From contig NZ_CP069161.1 in NCBI RefSeq assembly GCF_018802605.1, forward strand, positions 434,001 through 498,000: a stretch of 64,000 nucleotides of DNA. The letters run 5' to 3'. Position 1 is the first letter of the stretch, and each line of letters starts with the position of its first letter. The notes under the pieces were generated by a model, which was not told the DNA's origin, did not search any database, and worked only from the letters and a program-made list of their open reading frames with translations. A program made the position numbers and the translations under genes. Origin of the DNA: Paludibacterium paludis (GTDB taxonomy: Bacteria > Pseudomonadota > Gammaproteobacteria > Burkholderiales > Chromobacteriaceae). Of the stretch, positions 1 to 8,544 are shown piece by piece.

Positions 1-1370
1 AGCGACGCGGTTCGGTCGCTGTTGGCGAAATACAGTGGCTGATCGGCGCGCAGGATGAGGATGCCCGGCTCTTCGCGCGCTTCGGGAAACTGGCTGATAC
101 TGACGTAGTCGTGACCGTGGTTGAGCCGGCCCAGCCGCGATACCGAGGCCTTGGACAGGTCCATGATGGTTCGGACGAAGCTGATGCCGACGGCCAGCAG
201 CAAGCCGTCCAGCACGCCGAACAACAGGGCGCCCAGCGCCGCACTCACCGCCAGCGTTCTTCCCCGCCGAAGGCGGAAATAGTCCAGAATGGGCCGGGGG
301 TTGAGGTTGTGCGCCAGCGCGTGGATCACGATCGCCGCCAGCACGGGCTCCGGGGTGAAAGCCAAGAGCGGCAGCAACGTGGTGATGGCGATGAGCACCA
401 CGGCCAGCGACAGCATGCCGGCGGCGCGCGACGTGGCGCCGAAGGTTTCGTTGGCGGAGGTGGCGGAGTAACCGGCGCCGACCGGCGCCCCCTGAAACAG
501 TCCGGACAGGATGTTGGCCATGCCCAGCGCCCACAGGTCGCGGTTCGGGTCCACCGTATCACCGTGGCGCAGGGCGGTCGAACGGATCGAGGTACAGGAT
601 TCGGCGTACGACATGAGCATCACGGCCAGAGCCAGTTCTCCCAGCCGTTCCCATTGCGCCAGATCCAGATCCGGGATGTCCGGACGGGCGACGTTGAGGG
701 TGATCCGTCCGACCAGCGCGACATCCGGGATGGCCTGGGGAAACAGCCTGGCCGCCAGGATGCCCAACCCCATCACCAATAAGGCGGCCGGCAGGCGCCG
801 CCAGCGGGACAGGCCGAACAGCAGGGCGAGCGCGGCAAGGCCGAGCAGCAATGAAGGGAGATGCCACTGGGGGAACCGGGTTCCGACATCCATCAGGGTT
901 TCCAGCGGCACACCGGGTGTTTTGCCCAGACCGACCAAATGCGGCAACTGCTTGATGGTCACCACCAGCCCGAGTCCGAGGGAGAATCCGCGCAGCACAG
1001 GACGCGCGATGAAGTCGGCGATGCGGCCGAGCTCAAGGAACGCGGCGCCGGCGAACAGCACGCCAGTCAGCAGGACAAGGCCGGCGGCCAGCATCATCTG
1101 CTGCTGCGGATTGCCCGGAGCGATCGACGCCGTCGCGCTGGCCAGCACGGCCGCGGTCGATGATGTCGACGCGACAATGGCGAAGCGGCTCTGCCCGATC
1201 AGCCCGTAACCGAGCAGGCCAAAACACAGCGCCACAAGGCCCGCCTGCGGCGGCAAGCCCGCGATGCCGGCGTAGGCGACCGCCTCGGGAATCAGCAGGC
1301 CCGCCAGGGACAGGGCGGCCATCCCGTCTTTTTGCCAGTCGCCCACTCTTGGCGGAGGTGATGGTGTCAT
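1..1370 (-). CDS. SulP-family anion permease (3' end outside window)
   Basis: An inner-membrane SulP/SLC26-type transporter, probably moving sulfate, bicarbonate or another anion. Reading the minus strand from the ATG at 1368-1370 gives an open frame of about 456 codons to the window edge. The N-terminal part is a chain of hydrophobic segments, with the SulP-like 'LLIPEAVAYAGIAGLPP' near residue 25 and 'GAGYSATSANE' near residue 310. After about residue 410 the frame enters a soluble part ('PGILILRADQPLYFAN') that looks like the start of the C-terminal STAS domain. The stop lies beyond the window, so the rest of the STAS domain is unseen. Substrate cannot be told from this sequence. Confidence 0.88.
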   Translation of the reverse strand, partial: MTPSPPPRVGDWQKDGMAALSLAGLLIPEAVAYAGIAGLPPQAGLVALCFGLLGYGLIGQSRFAIVASTSSTAAVLASATASIAPGNPQQQMMLAAGLVLLTGVLFAGAAFLELGRIADFIARPVLRGFSLGLGLVVTIKQLPHLVGLGKTPGVPLETLMDVGTRFPQWHLPSLLLGLAALALLFGLSRWRRLPAALLVMGLGILAARLFPQAIPDVALVGRITLNVARPDIPDLDLAQWERLGELALAVMLMSYAESCTSIRSTALRHGDTVDPNRDLWALGMANILSGLFQGAPVGAGYSATSANETFGATSRAAGMLSLAVVLIAITTLLPLLAFTPEPVLAAIVIHALAHNLNPRPILDYFRLRRGRTLAVSAALGALLFGVLDGLLLAVGISFVRTIMDLSKASVSRLGRLNHGHDYVSISQFPEAREEPGILILRADQPLYFANSDRTAS

Positions 1371-1489
1371 GCCGCTACTATAAACCGGGTATCCATAGTT
1401 CATGAAATAGTGAAATTAACGTGCGATGCCATCCTTGTTGTGAGTGGATGGTCGGGATTTTTCGACTGCCGTTGAAGACGCTGACCCGA

Positions 1490-1523
1490 TAAAAAAAGAA
1501 AGGGGAGACCGGATCGGTCTCCC
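1490..1523 (-). terminator. Rho-independent terminator after the DsbA-like gene
   Basis: A perfect 8-bp stem (GGGAGACC / GGTCTCCC, 1503-1510 and 1516-1523) with a 5-nt loop is followed on the minus strand by a T-rich run (complement of AAAAAAAGAAA at 1491-1501). It lies about 35 nt past the stop of the minus-strand gene at 1557. Confidence 0.85.
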
Positions 1524-1556
1524 GTGTTGTCCCGTCTTTGTGTCGCGGAACGTCTT

Positions 1557-2225
1557 TCAGCGCGGGCGGTCGGTGGCTCCAACCTCAACTTTGTCCCGCA
1601 GGTCGGCGGCGAAAGCGTCCGGCTGTCCGATATAGCGGCCGATATCCAGCCGTGTCCAGTTTCCGTCCGTTTCCAACGCCAGGGTTGGGAAACCCTGACC
1701 ACCGATGCGGGCGAGCACGTCCCGGCTGTTCCGGATATGCGCGTCCACCGAGCCTTCGGCGAGCTGTTTCGCCAGCTCATCCGAAAACGCCCCGGCGGAC
1801 AGGCCCGCTTCGGCCACAATGTCGGCCAGCACGGCCGGATCGGCGATGCGGCGTCCTTCCCGGTAGTGCGCGGCCTGCAGGCGGGCAAGCAGGGCGGCGC
1901 CTTCTCCTGCGAGCGACTCGGCGGCGAGGATGGCCGCGATAGGCGGGGTGGAGTCGAAGACAGCGGTTTCGTCGAGCAGCAAGCCGTTGAAATAGGCCTC
2001 CCCGAATGTTTGTCCGCTCAACGCGGCGATGCGCTTGTCGTGCTCCATCACATAGCGGCGCAGCGCCGGCGTCACCGGTTGACGGTTGGGGCCGCTCATC
2101 ATGCCGCCGCCGTGCAGGACCAGCCCGATGCCGGGCAGCGCGCGGGCCGCCGCGATCAGCGGCGCGGCGCCGTAGCACCAGCCGCACAAGGGATCGAACA
2201 CATAATGCAGCCTGGCGCTTACCAC
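1557..2225 (-). CDS. DsbA-family (FrnE/2-hydroxychromene isomerase-like) thioredoxin-fold protein
   Basis: A 222-residue DsbA-like oxidoreductase. The redox motif CGWC lies at residues 14-17, immediately after the first beta strand ('HYVFDPLCGWCYGA'), and 'GGQGFPTLALE' near residue 175 looks like the cis-Pro loop of the fold. There is no signal peptide, so it is probably cytoplasmic, unlike secreted DsbA. It starts at GTG 2223-2225, overlapping the last codons of the metallo-beta-lactamase-fold gene upstream, so the two are translationally coupled and probably function together. Exact substrate unknown. Confidence 0.82.
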   Translation of the reverse strand: MVSARLHYVFDPLCGWCYGAAPLIAAARALPGIGLVLHGGGMMSGPNRQPVTPALRRYVMEHDKRIAALSGQTFGEAYFNGLLLDETAVFDSTPPIAAILAAESLAGEGAALLARLQAAHYREGRRIADPAVLADIVAEAGLSAGAFSDELAKQLAEGSVDAHIRNSRDVLARIGGQGFPTLALETDGNWTRLDIGRYIGQPDAFAADLRDKVEVGATDRPR

Positions 2226-3103
2226 GGCATTTCACCCTTGAGCACCTTGGCGCCCAGTTCCAGATCGGCTTCGCCGCCGAGATTCGGGTAACGCAGTTTC
2301 ATCGCCTCGACCAGCGCTTTGCTGTCGGCGGCTTTCGGCAGTTCGGTCTCGATCGCGTCGATATAGTCACGCGTGAAACGTACCGATGTCAGATCGAGTT
2401 TCGCGCCGGGCAGGTAATGGCCGGGAACGACTTTGACCGGATGCAGCGCCGAGATGCGATCAAGAGTTTGTTTCCAGGTCTTGCGGGCCTCGGGAGTCTT
2501 GCTGTCGGCCATCCATACGTGCTGGTTGCCGACCACCGGAACCCCGCCGGTCACGGTGCGCAATGAAGGAATCCACACTACGCTCAGTTCGGAGCGAGCG
2601 CCGTCGACACCGATCACTTTCAGCTCGCGGCCTTCCAGCTTCAGGGTATCGCCCTTGATCGGCTCGGGCACGATCAGGCGGGCCGGCGCATCGTTGCCGA
2701 GCTTGGGGCCCCAGAAGGCGAGTTTCTGGTTCATGGTGGCCTTGATGTGCGCGATGGTTGGCCCGGTGGCCAGAACGCGAGCGTTGGGGAACGCCGCCTT
2801 GATGGTGTCCAGTCCGAAGTAGTAGTCCGGATCTCCGTGGCTGATGTAAACGGTGGTCAGCGTTTTGCCGCTGTCCTTGATTTGTTTGACGAGCGCCTCG
2901 GCGTCCTTGCGGGCGAACTGGGCGTCGATCAGGATCGCGTCGTGCTTGCCGGTGACCAGCGAGGAGGAGACCGGGAAGATGGCCTTGTCGGCCGGATTGT
3001 AGACCGACAGGTTAAGTTGGGGGCCGGCGGCCTGGGCGGCGGGCAGAGTGGCGGTGGCGAGGGCCAGGGCGGCGGCGGTTTTGTTCAGCGTGAAGCGGGT
3101 CAT
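2219..3103 (-). CDS. Periplasmic MBL-fold metallo-hydrolase with an atypical metal motif
   Basis: A 294-residue metallo-beta-lactamase-fold protein. The N-terminus is a signal peptide (hydrophobic residues 9-25, likely cleavage after an AQA near residue 25), so it should be exported. The usual HxHxDH zinc motif appears as HGDPDY at residues 89-94, with Asp and Tyr replacing two histidines. 'VPGHYLPG' later in the protein supplies another conserved His. That loss may change metal content or activity. It is divergent from a LysR gene 112 bp away and overlaps the DsbA-like gene downstream, which suggests a small regulated operon. The reaction is unknown. Confidence 0.8.
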   Translation of the reverse strand: MTRFTLNKTAAALALATATLPAAQAAGPQLNLSVYNPADKAIFPVSSSLVTGKHDAILIDAQFARKDAEALVKQIKDSGKTLTTVYISHGDPDYYFGLDTIKAAFPNARVLATGPTIAHIKATMNQKLAFWGPKLGNDAPARLIVPEPIKGDTLKLEGRELKVIGVDGARSELSVVWIPSLRTVTGGVPVVGNQHVWMADSKTPEARKTWKQTLDRISALHPVKVVPGHYLPGAKLDLTSVRFTRDYIDAIETELPKAADSKALVEAMKLRYPNLGGEADLELGAKVLKGEMPW

Positions 3104-3215
3104 GGAGTCTCTCCTGAAAAATGTCTTACCAACATGCCGCTCATCTTAGTTGCGCAAAACAGCGAGATAAACCCCATAATGGTGGCTTTATTGTTGCATT
3201 AATCGATCAAACAAA

Positions 3216-4115
3216 ATGGACAGACTCAGGGCGATGCAGGTTTTTCTGGCGGTGGCGGAACAAGGCAGTCTGACCGCCGCCGCGGAACGGATGGAGATGT
3301 CGCGGGCCATGGCGACACGCTACCTGGCCAGTCTGGAAGACTGGGTGGGCGCGCGGCTTTTGCACCGCAGTACCCGAAAGGTCACGCTGACGCACATGGG
3401 CACGGAAATGGTGTCACGCTGCCGCCAGATGCTGGCGATCGGGGAGGAAATGACCGCGCTCGGGCGTTTGCCCGATGAAGCGCCGCGCGGCATCCTGCGA
3501 TTGACGGCCAGCATGTCGCTGGGGCAGGCCTGGCTTGCGCAGCGGCTTGGCGAGTATCAGGCGCGCTACCCCTCCGTGGCCGTCGACATGTTGTTGGTCG
3601 ACCGGGCGGTGAATCTGGTCGAGGAGCGCATCGATCTGGCCATCCGCATCACCAACGACCTGGATCCCAACCTGATTGCCCGGCGCTTCGGTACCTGCCG
3701 TTCGGTGATCTGCGCGTCGCCGGCCTATCTGGAACGGCACGGCGTGCCGCTGCGCGCGGCGGACCTGGCCTTGCACAATTGTCTGACCTACTCGTATTTC
3801 GGTAAAAGTCTGTGGCGTTTCGACAGCGCGGAAGGCCCGCAATCCGTACCGGTGTCGGGGACCCTGACCGCGAACGAGTCATCGGTGTTGCTGGCGGCCA
3901 CGGTGCATGGATCGGGCGTCAGTCTGCAACCGCGCTACGCCGCCACCCCCCTGCTGCGGGACGGGCGGCTGGTCGCCCTGCTGCCGGAGCTCGAACCGGC
4001 CACGCTGGGCGTGTACGGGGTGTACGGTTCCCGGCGGCACATGCCGGCGACCTTGCGCAGCATGCTGGATTTTCTTGGAGAAGCGTTCGCCGCCGACCCG
4101 CTGTGGAAGGCCTAG
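3216..4115 (+). CDS. LysR-family transcriptional regulator
   Basis: A 299-residue LysR-type regulator. The N-terminal winged helix-turn-helix covers about residues 1-60 ('MQVFLAVAEQGSLTAAAERM', then 'MATRYLASLEDWVGARLLHR'). The remainder is the periplasmic-binding-protein-like effector domain. It is transcribed divergently from the MBL-fold/DsbA-like pair, the classical arrangement for a LysR regulator and its target, so that operon is the most likely target. Its 3' end faces the EF-hand gene 21 bp away. The inducer is unknown. Confidence 0.9.
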   Translation: MDRLRAMQVFLAVAEQGSLTAAAERMEMSRAMATRYLASLEDWVGARLLHRSTRKVTLTHMGTEMVSRCRQMLAIGEEMTALGRLPDEAPRGILRLTASMSLGQAWLAQRLGEYQARYPSVAVDMLLVDRAVNLVEERIDLAIRITNDLDPNLIARRFGTCRSVICASPAYLERHGVPLRAADLALHNCLTYSYFGKSLWRFDSAEGPQSVPVSGTLTANESSVLLAATVHGSGVSLQPRYAATPLLRDGRLVALLPELEPATLGVYGVYGSRRHMPATLRSMLDFLGEAFAADPLWKA

Positions 4116-4136
4116 AAGCGGGCCGGAAGCCCCCCG

Positions 4137-4775
4137 TCAGGCGCGCCCCTGGGTGCTGTCGGCGCCGCCCGCCGCCGGGGTGGCGTAAGCGCTGACCAGC
4201 TGCATCATGGTACGTATGGCCGATGCCGTTGCGGATGCCGGGGGTTGCGCCGTTCCGCTGCTTTGCGTCGCTTGCAGGAAACTCCAGGCTTCGCTGGCGC
4301 TGAGCTTGCCGTTCTTGTCCGTATCGGCCGCGTCGAACTGATTGATCAGTGTATCGAGTGCGCCGGTTTGCCGGGGCTGACCGCTGTTCAGCGCATTCAG
4401 CAGGTTCTGCAGGTCATTCCGGCTCATGCCATCGCCCGCTTCGCTGGCCGGCCCCGGTTTGTGGTGATGACCGTGACGATGAGTGCGCTGGGTATTGAAG
4501 GCCCGATCGAATTGCGCGGCCAGTTGTTCGAGGCCGTCGGTCATCTCGTTCTGGGTGATCTTGCCGTCGCCATCGCTGTCCAGCGCGGCGACAAGCTGGC
4601 TTGCCGACGTGTCGGCCTGCGCCTTGCCGATGCCGAGTTTTTGCAGGGCGCTGGTGAAATCGCTCTGGCCGAGGTAACCCTGCCGGCTGGTGTCCAGGTG
4701 GGAGAATACCGTATTGACGGCCTGCGCCGGGTCGTTGCGGTACGGTGTCGCGGTGATGTTTCCGAAGGTACTCAT
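4137..4775 (-). CDS. EF-hand calcium-binding protein
   Basis: A 212-residue protein with calmodulin-like spacing of four helix-loop-helix units. Loops 2 (residues 66-77, DSDGDGKITQNE) and 4 (residues 151-162, DTDKNGKLSASE) match the canonical 12-residue Ca2+ loop, with Asp at 1, 3 or 5 and Glu at 12. Loops 1 (from residue 28) and 3 (about 112-122) are degenerate. A His-rich patch lies near residues 99-105. No signal peptide is evident. The ATG at 4773-4775 was chosen because AAGGA lies just upstream in the mRNA and the upstream extension is low-complexity. A GTAAA-N5-GTTAA site lies about 115 nt upstream. Similar EF-hand proteins occur as stress or secreted proteins in proteobacteria; the role here is unknown. 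Confidence 0.82.
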   Translation of the reverse strand: MSTFGNITATPYRNDPAQAVNTVFSHLDTSRQGYLGQSDFTSALQKLGIGKAQADTSASQLVAALDSDGDGKITQNEMTDGLEQLAAQFDRAFNTQRTHRHGHHHKPGPASEAGDGMSRNDLQNLLNALNSGQPRQTGALDTLINQFDAADTDKNGKLSASEAWSFLQATQSSGTAQPPASATASAIRTMMQLVSAYATPAAGGADSTQGRA

Positions 4776-4889
4776 GATGGGACGTCCTTCTGTGTGTCTG
4801 CGACGGGCAGAACGCCTGCCGTCGCGCCTTTTTATGCAAGAACCTTGCCAGTAAGTGATTGAAAAAACGTGCGTTTCGCGTAGATAAAC

Positions 4890-4904
4890 GTAAAACGGTG
4901 TTAA
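4890..4904. promoter_or_regulatory. Possible CpxR-type box upstream of the EF-hand gene
   Basis: GTAAA, 5 nt, GTTAA: one mismatch from the tandem GTAAA-N5-GTAAA recognised by CpxR. It lies about 115 nt upstream of the EF-hand start codon, in the gap before the Spy-like gene and CpxR/CpxA-like system. Assignment rests on motif similarity only. Confidence 0.35.
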
Positions 4905-4920
4905 CCGGTGGCACGGAGAC

Positions 4921-4947
4921 ATAAACAAAGCGGCCCTATCGGGCCGC
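4921..4947 (-). terminator. Rho-independent terminator after the Spy-like gene
   Basis: A 7-bp GC stem (GCGGCCC / GGGCCGC, 4930-4936 and 4941-4947) with a 4-nt loop is followed on the minus strand by TTTGTTTAT. It lies 60 nt beyond the stop of the Spy/CpxP-like gene. Confidence 0.8.
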
Positions 4948-5007
4948 GAATCGCCATTGAGCGGGATATGCCGCAGAGGCGGCGGCAAATCCTGCCGCCG
5001 GACCGGG

Positions 5008-5475
5008 TCAATGCGGCATATCGTGTCGGGTTTGCAAATCCTTGAGCCGGTCGCGTTGCGACGGAGTCAAGACGGCGACGACACGGGCGTCGGTGGCGGC
5101 ATGCAGCAGGGCCATCCGGCGGTGGGCGGCGGCAATGTCGTCGGCCAGGGCCGCAGCGCGGGTTTCATCGTATTTGCCGGACAGCGCCAGATCCTTCAGT
5201 GCGCGGTTGGCGTTGCGCATGGCTTTCATGGCGTCCCGCAGTGTCGGCGCCTGTTCGTGCAAAATGGCGAAAATGGTGTCTTTTTGCGCATCGCTCAGAT
5301 CGACACGGTGCAGCAGACCGAATAGTCCCGGGTGTCCGCGCACGGAGCCGTGGGCCATCATGCCGGGCTCCGGGTTCATCATGCCGGGGCAGGGGGCGGC
5401 GGCGGCGGGTAAGGCTGCCAGACACAGCGACGACACAAGAAGCTGGCGAAGAATGCGTTGCGAAAAGAAATTCAT
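5008..5475 (-). CDS. Spy/CpxP-like periplasmic LTxxQ protein
   Basis: A 155-residue predicted periplasmic protein with a signal peptide (hydrophobic residues 10-27, cleavage near AAA-AP). The mature part is helical, Met-rich near the N-terminus, and carries two LTxxQ-type signatures: 'LSDAQ' at about 60-64 and 'LTPSQR' at 136-141. In E. coli, Spy and CpxP of this family are envelope-stress chaperones or inhibitors of CpxA. It lies back to back with a CpxR/CpxA-like pair, and the shared region holds a perfect GTAAA-N5-GTAAA CpxR box. Together these support a role in a Cpx-type response, possibly including metal stress as for CpxP-like proteins. Confidence 0.85.
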   Translation of the reverse strand: MNFFSQRILRQLLVSSLCLAALPAAAAPCPGMMNPEPGMMAHGSVRGHPGLFGLLHRVDLSDAQKDTIFAILHEQAPTLRDAMKAMRNANRALKDLALSGKYDETRAAALADDIAAAHRRMALLHAATDARVVAVLTPSQRDRLKDLQTRHDMPH

Positions 5476-5531
5476 GGGACTCTCCTTCGTGAAGCGTGCG
5501 GGGGATGCCTTGAAGTGTCGTCGATCAGGCT

Positions 5532-5567
5532 GTAAACCGGCTTTAAGGGCGGGTAAAACTCTGTAAA
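5532..5567. promoter_or_regulatory. CpxR box in the spy-like / cpxRA-like divergent promoter
   Basis: GTAAA at 5553-5557 and GTAAA at 5563-5567 are separated by exactly 5 nt, matching the known CpxR consensus. A third GTAAA starts at 5532, 21 nt earlier. The site lies 57 nt upstream of the Spy-like start codon and about 70 nt before the response regulator, so it could control both genes and give autoregulation. Confidence 0.7.
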
Positions 5568-5636
5568 ACCGTGCTCCTGGCAGGTGGCTCCCTCCTGGCG
5601 CGGGAGTTATGATTCGCAGCAGGGAAACAGGAATGA

Positions 5637-6332
5637 ATGGTGATGGCCAAGGTATTGCTGGTAGATGATGACGCGGAGCTGGTCGGAATGCTCAAGGAGT
5701 ATCTCGAGCTTGAAGGGTTCGAGGTGACCACGGCGCCGGATGGCGAGAGGGGCGTCGCGCTGGCGCTCGGCGGGCAGTTCGCGATAGTCGTTCTCGACAT
5801 GATGATGCCGCGTCTCAATGGTCTGGAGAGCCTGCGGCGCATTCGGGCCGCGAGCAACCAGCCGGTGCTGATGCTGACGGCGCGCGGCGACGACGCCGAC
5901 CGGATTCTCGGGCTGGAGCTCGGCGCCGATGATTATGTACCCAAACCGTGCACCCCCCGTGAATTGACGGCGCGCATCCGCGCCATATTGCGCCGGACCC
6001 AGTCGTCTTTAGCCGAGGATGTCGCGCCGCAGATGATCATCGTTGGCCAATTGAGTCTGTGGCCCGAGCAACGGCGCGCCGAATGGGCCGGAGAGACCGT
6101 GTCCCTGACCAGCACGGAGTTCAATCTGCTCGAAGTGCTGGCGCGCCATGCCGGGCGGCCGGTGAGCAAGAACGATCTGTCGGAGCAGGCGCTCGGGCGG
6201 CCTCTGGCGCGTTTTGACCGCAGCATCGACGTGCACCTGTCCAGCATCCGTCACAAGCTCGGCCCGCTGGCCGACGGGCGCTCCTGCATTCAGACCGTGT
6301 ACCGGCAGGGCTACCAGTTGATCCGGGAGTAG
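5637..6332 (+). CDS. cpxR: CpxR-like OmpR-family response regulator
   Basis: An OmpR/PhoB-type response regulator of about 231 residues. The receiver domain has the acidic pocket 'VDDD', phospho-acceptor Asp at residue 54 ('VVLDMMMPRLNG') and Lys at 103 ('DDYVPKP'). A C-terminal winged helix binds DNA ('SIDVHLSSIRHKLGP'). Starts at 5637 (ATG) or 5643 (ATG-GCC) are both possible; AGGAA just upstream does not decide. The sensor kinase follows after one base. The neighbouring Spy-like gene and CpxR box support the Cpx assignment; without them it could only be called a CpxR/RstA-class regulator. Confidence 0.85.
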   Translation: MVMAKVLLVDDDAELVGMLKEYLELEGFEVTTAPDGERGVALALGGQFAIVVLDMMMPRLNGLESLRRIRAASNQPVLMLTARGDDADRILGLELGADDYVPKPCTPRELTARIRAILRRTQSSLAEDVAPQMIIVGQLSLWPEQRRAEWAGETVSLTSTEFNLLEVLARHAGRPVSKNDLSEQALGRPLARFDRSIDVHLSSIRHKLGPLADGRSCIQTVYRQGYQLIRE

Positions 6333-6333
6333 C

Positions 6334-7671
6334 ATGGGCCGCCTGTTCTGGAAGTTCTTCTTTTTTATTTGGCTCGCGCAACTGGCCTCGATGGCCGGCA
6401 TTGGAGGGGTGATCTGGCTGGAAAACCGCCAGCGCGATGCCTTGTATGCGCTTGTCGACGGCAGTCCGCCCGCCGCCTATTTCGTTTCGGCGGCGGCCGG
6501 TACCTTGCAGCATGGTGGCAAAGGCGCGCTGACGACGCTGCTGGGTAGCCAGCGCCATCCGGAAGTCCTTGCCGTCGATGATGCCGGCCGCGACCTGATG
6601 GGAAGATCGGTCGCCCCATCCGTGCTCAAGGCGGCGCGCGCGCTTGCCGAGCGGCGCGAGCCGGCGCATGCCGTTCGCACCGTGGTCCTGCCCGGCGGCG
6701 AGCGTTTTCTGTTATTCACCGCCCGCCCGGCCGATGGCGCGCCTCCGGGGCCGCCGCCTCACCGCCGGCGTCCCGTGCCATTCATCACCCTGGTGTCCGC
6801 ATTGTGCGCGAGCCTGATTTTCGCGGCCTTGCTGGCGGCCTACATTTCCCGCCCCATCCGTTTGCTGCGCGGCGCGTTCGCCGCCGTCGCCGCCGGAGAC
6901 TTGACGGTGGAAGTCGGCAGCGCCATGGGACGGCGGCGCGACGAATTGGCCGACCTGGGCCGCGATTTCGACTTCATGACCCGGCAATTGCGCAGTCTGG
7001 TCGAAGGCCAGCGGCGGCTCATGCACGATGTCTCCCATGAGCTGCGCTCTCCCCTGGCCCGGTTGCAGGCGGCCATTGGCCTCGCCCGGCAGCAGCCGGC
7101 CCGGCTCGAGGACACCATGCAACGGCTCGAGCGCGAAAGCGAGCGCATGGACCGTCTGGTCGAGGAACTGCTGACCCTGTCGCGTCTTGACGCCGGAGCG
7201 GCGGGCATCCGCGCGCCGGTGGACGTGGGCGAGCTGATGGAGGGGATTGTCGAGGACGCGGTCTTCGAAGCGTCCGCCCGCCGGGTATCGGTGACCCTGG
7301 CGGGCGGCGACGCCTGGCATGTGCTGGCGGATGCGTCGCTGTTGCATCGCGCCATCGAGAACGTGGTGCGCAATGCGCTGCGCCACGCGCCGGAAGGCAG
7401 CGAGGTCGACGTGAGCATGGCGAAGACAGGCGGATTGCTGGATATCGTGGTGTCAGACCGGGGGCCTGGTGTTCCGGACGATGAGCTGGAGTCGATTTTT
7501 GTGCCGTTCGTCAGGGGCAGCGACGTGCGGGATGCCTCGGGGCATGGCCTCGGTCTGGCGATCGCCCGGCGCGTGACCGGGGCGCTGGGAGGGTCGGTGA
7601 CGGCGGTCAACCGTCCAGGGGGCGGATTGCAAGTCCGCTTCACCTTGCCGGTCCTGCCCGTTCAGGAGTGA
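6334..7671 (+). CDS. cpxA: CpxA-like sensor histidine kinase
   Basis: A 445-residue membrane sensor kinase, partner of the regulator just upstream. Transmembrane segments at about 9-28 and 150-171 bracket a periplasmic sensor region of about 120 residues, which has a Pro-rich stretch before TM2. A HAMP linker follows, then the dimerisation domain with phospho-acceptor His235 ('HDVSHELRSPLARL'), and the ATPase domain with N ('ENVVRNALRHAP'), G1 ('VSDRGPGVPDD') and G2 ('GHGLGLAIARR') boxes. All catalytic motifs look intact. In the Cpx paradigm it senses misfolded envelope proteins; the signal here is inferred from context. Confidence 0.87.
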   Translation: MGRLFWKFFFFIWLAQLASMAGIGGVIWLENRQRDALYALVDGSPPAAYFVSAAAGTLQHGGKGALTTLLGSQRHPEVLAVDDAGRDLMGRSVAPSVLKAARALAERREPAHAVRTVVLPGGERFLLFTARPADGAPPGPPPHRRRPVPFITLVSALCASLIFAALLAAYISRPIRLLRGAFAAVAAGDLTVEVGSAMGRRRDELADLGRDFDFMTRQLRSLVEGQRRLMHDVSHELRSPLARLQAAIGLARQQPARLEDTMQRLERESERMDRLVEELLTLSRLDAGAAGIRAPVDVGELMEGIVEDAVFEASARRVSVTLAGGDAWHVLADASLLHRAIENVVRNALRHAPEGSEVDVSMAKTGGLLDIVVSDRGPGVPDDELESIFVPFVRGSDVRDASGHGLGLAIARRVTGALGGSVTAVNRPGGGLQVRFTLPVLPVQE

Positions 7672-7837
7672 GCCTGCGCGCGAAAGTCTTTCCTGTGCCG
7701 TGGTTGGGAAACTTGCGGCCACTGCCTGTGTCGGACTCCGGTGGGCACGATGTCCGTGCCGTTACGAGGGGTCAAGGCTCCCTTTTGCCGGGAGGTATGG
7801 CACTATAAGCAAATTGAATATGCAATGGAAACGCGAC

Positions 7838-8539
7838 ATGATCAATAAACGGCGTTTGCGGGTGACGGGAGGCATTCTCGTCGTATGGCTGCTCGCGCTG
7901 GGAGGCTACCTGGCCTGGACCGGCGACGCGACATCGCTCTTCTCTCCTGTCGGCGAAGCCTCGGCGTCGCGTGAGTCGAATGTCGAGCTGCGCGTCGTTC
8001 CGGGGTTTTCCGGGGTGAAAGTCACCGGTCCGGTGAGCGTTGATTATCAGGTCGGACCCGAGGTATCGGTCAGGATCGTCGCGCCGGACGATGAGGCGGG
8101 GCTGGTGTCCACCACCGTGGACGACAAGACGCTGGTGGTCGGCGTGAAAAGCGGTTTCATCGAAGGCAAGGAGCCGGTCAGGGTGGAAATCAGCGGGCCG
8201 TCGCCCGAACTGATCGATGTGGCGGGCAGTGCCAGCCTCAGCGCCGAAGCGATCAAGGGGAACACGCTGGCGGTCAAGAGCGCCGGAGCCGGTCATGTCC
8301 GTCTCGCCGGCGAGGTGGGCAGCGTGGCGCTTTCCGCGAGCGGTTCGGGCCGGATCGATACGTCCGCGCTCAGGGCGCGCGAGGCCTCGGTGTCTTCCGC
8401 CGGTTCCTGCGTGATCAAGACGTTCGCCGGCGAATCGGTGTCCGTGGCGATGGCCGGCGACGGAAAGGTCACGGTGCTCGGCAAACCGGCCAAACGCAGC
8501 GTGCAAAGCGTTGGCGTTGCCCGCGTCAATTTCGAGTAA
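7838..8539 (+). CDS. GIN-domain (DUF2807) envelope protein
   Basis: About 233 residues with one N-terminal membrane anchor or signal sequence (hydrophobic run after 'RRLRVTGG') and a mature part rich in Ser, Gly, Ala and Val in short alternating strands. That pattern and the 'VAGSASLSA', 'SASGSGRID' repeats fit the right-handed beta-helix 'head GIN' domain (DUF2807). The ATG at 7838 is preferred over 7820 because GGAAA precedes it at suitable spacing. It follows the cpxRA-like pair at 166 bp on the same strand and may belong to the same envelope-stress group. Molecular function of the family is not established. Confidence 0.75.
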   Translation: MINKRRLRVTGGILVVWLLALGGYLAWTGDATSLFSPVGEASASRESNVELRVVPGFSGVKVTGPVSVDYQVGPEVSVRIVAPDDEAGLVSTTVDDKTLVVGVKSGFIEGKEPVRVEISGPSPELIDVAGSASLSAEAIKGNTLAVKSAGAGHVRLAGEVGSVALSASGSGRIDTSALRAREASVSSAGSCVIKTFAGESVSVAMAGDGKVTVLGKPAKRSVQSVGVARVNFE

Positions 8540-8544
8540 GACGT

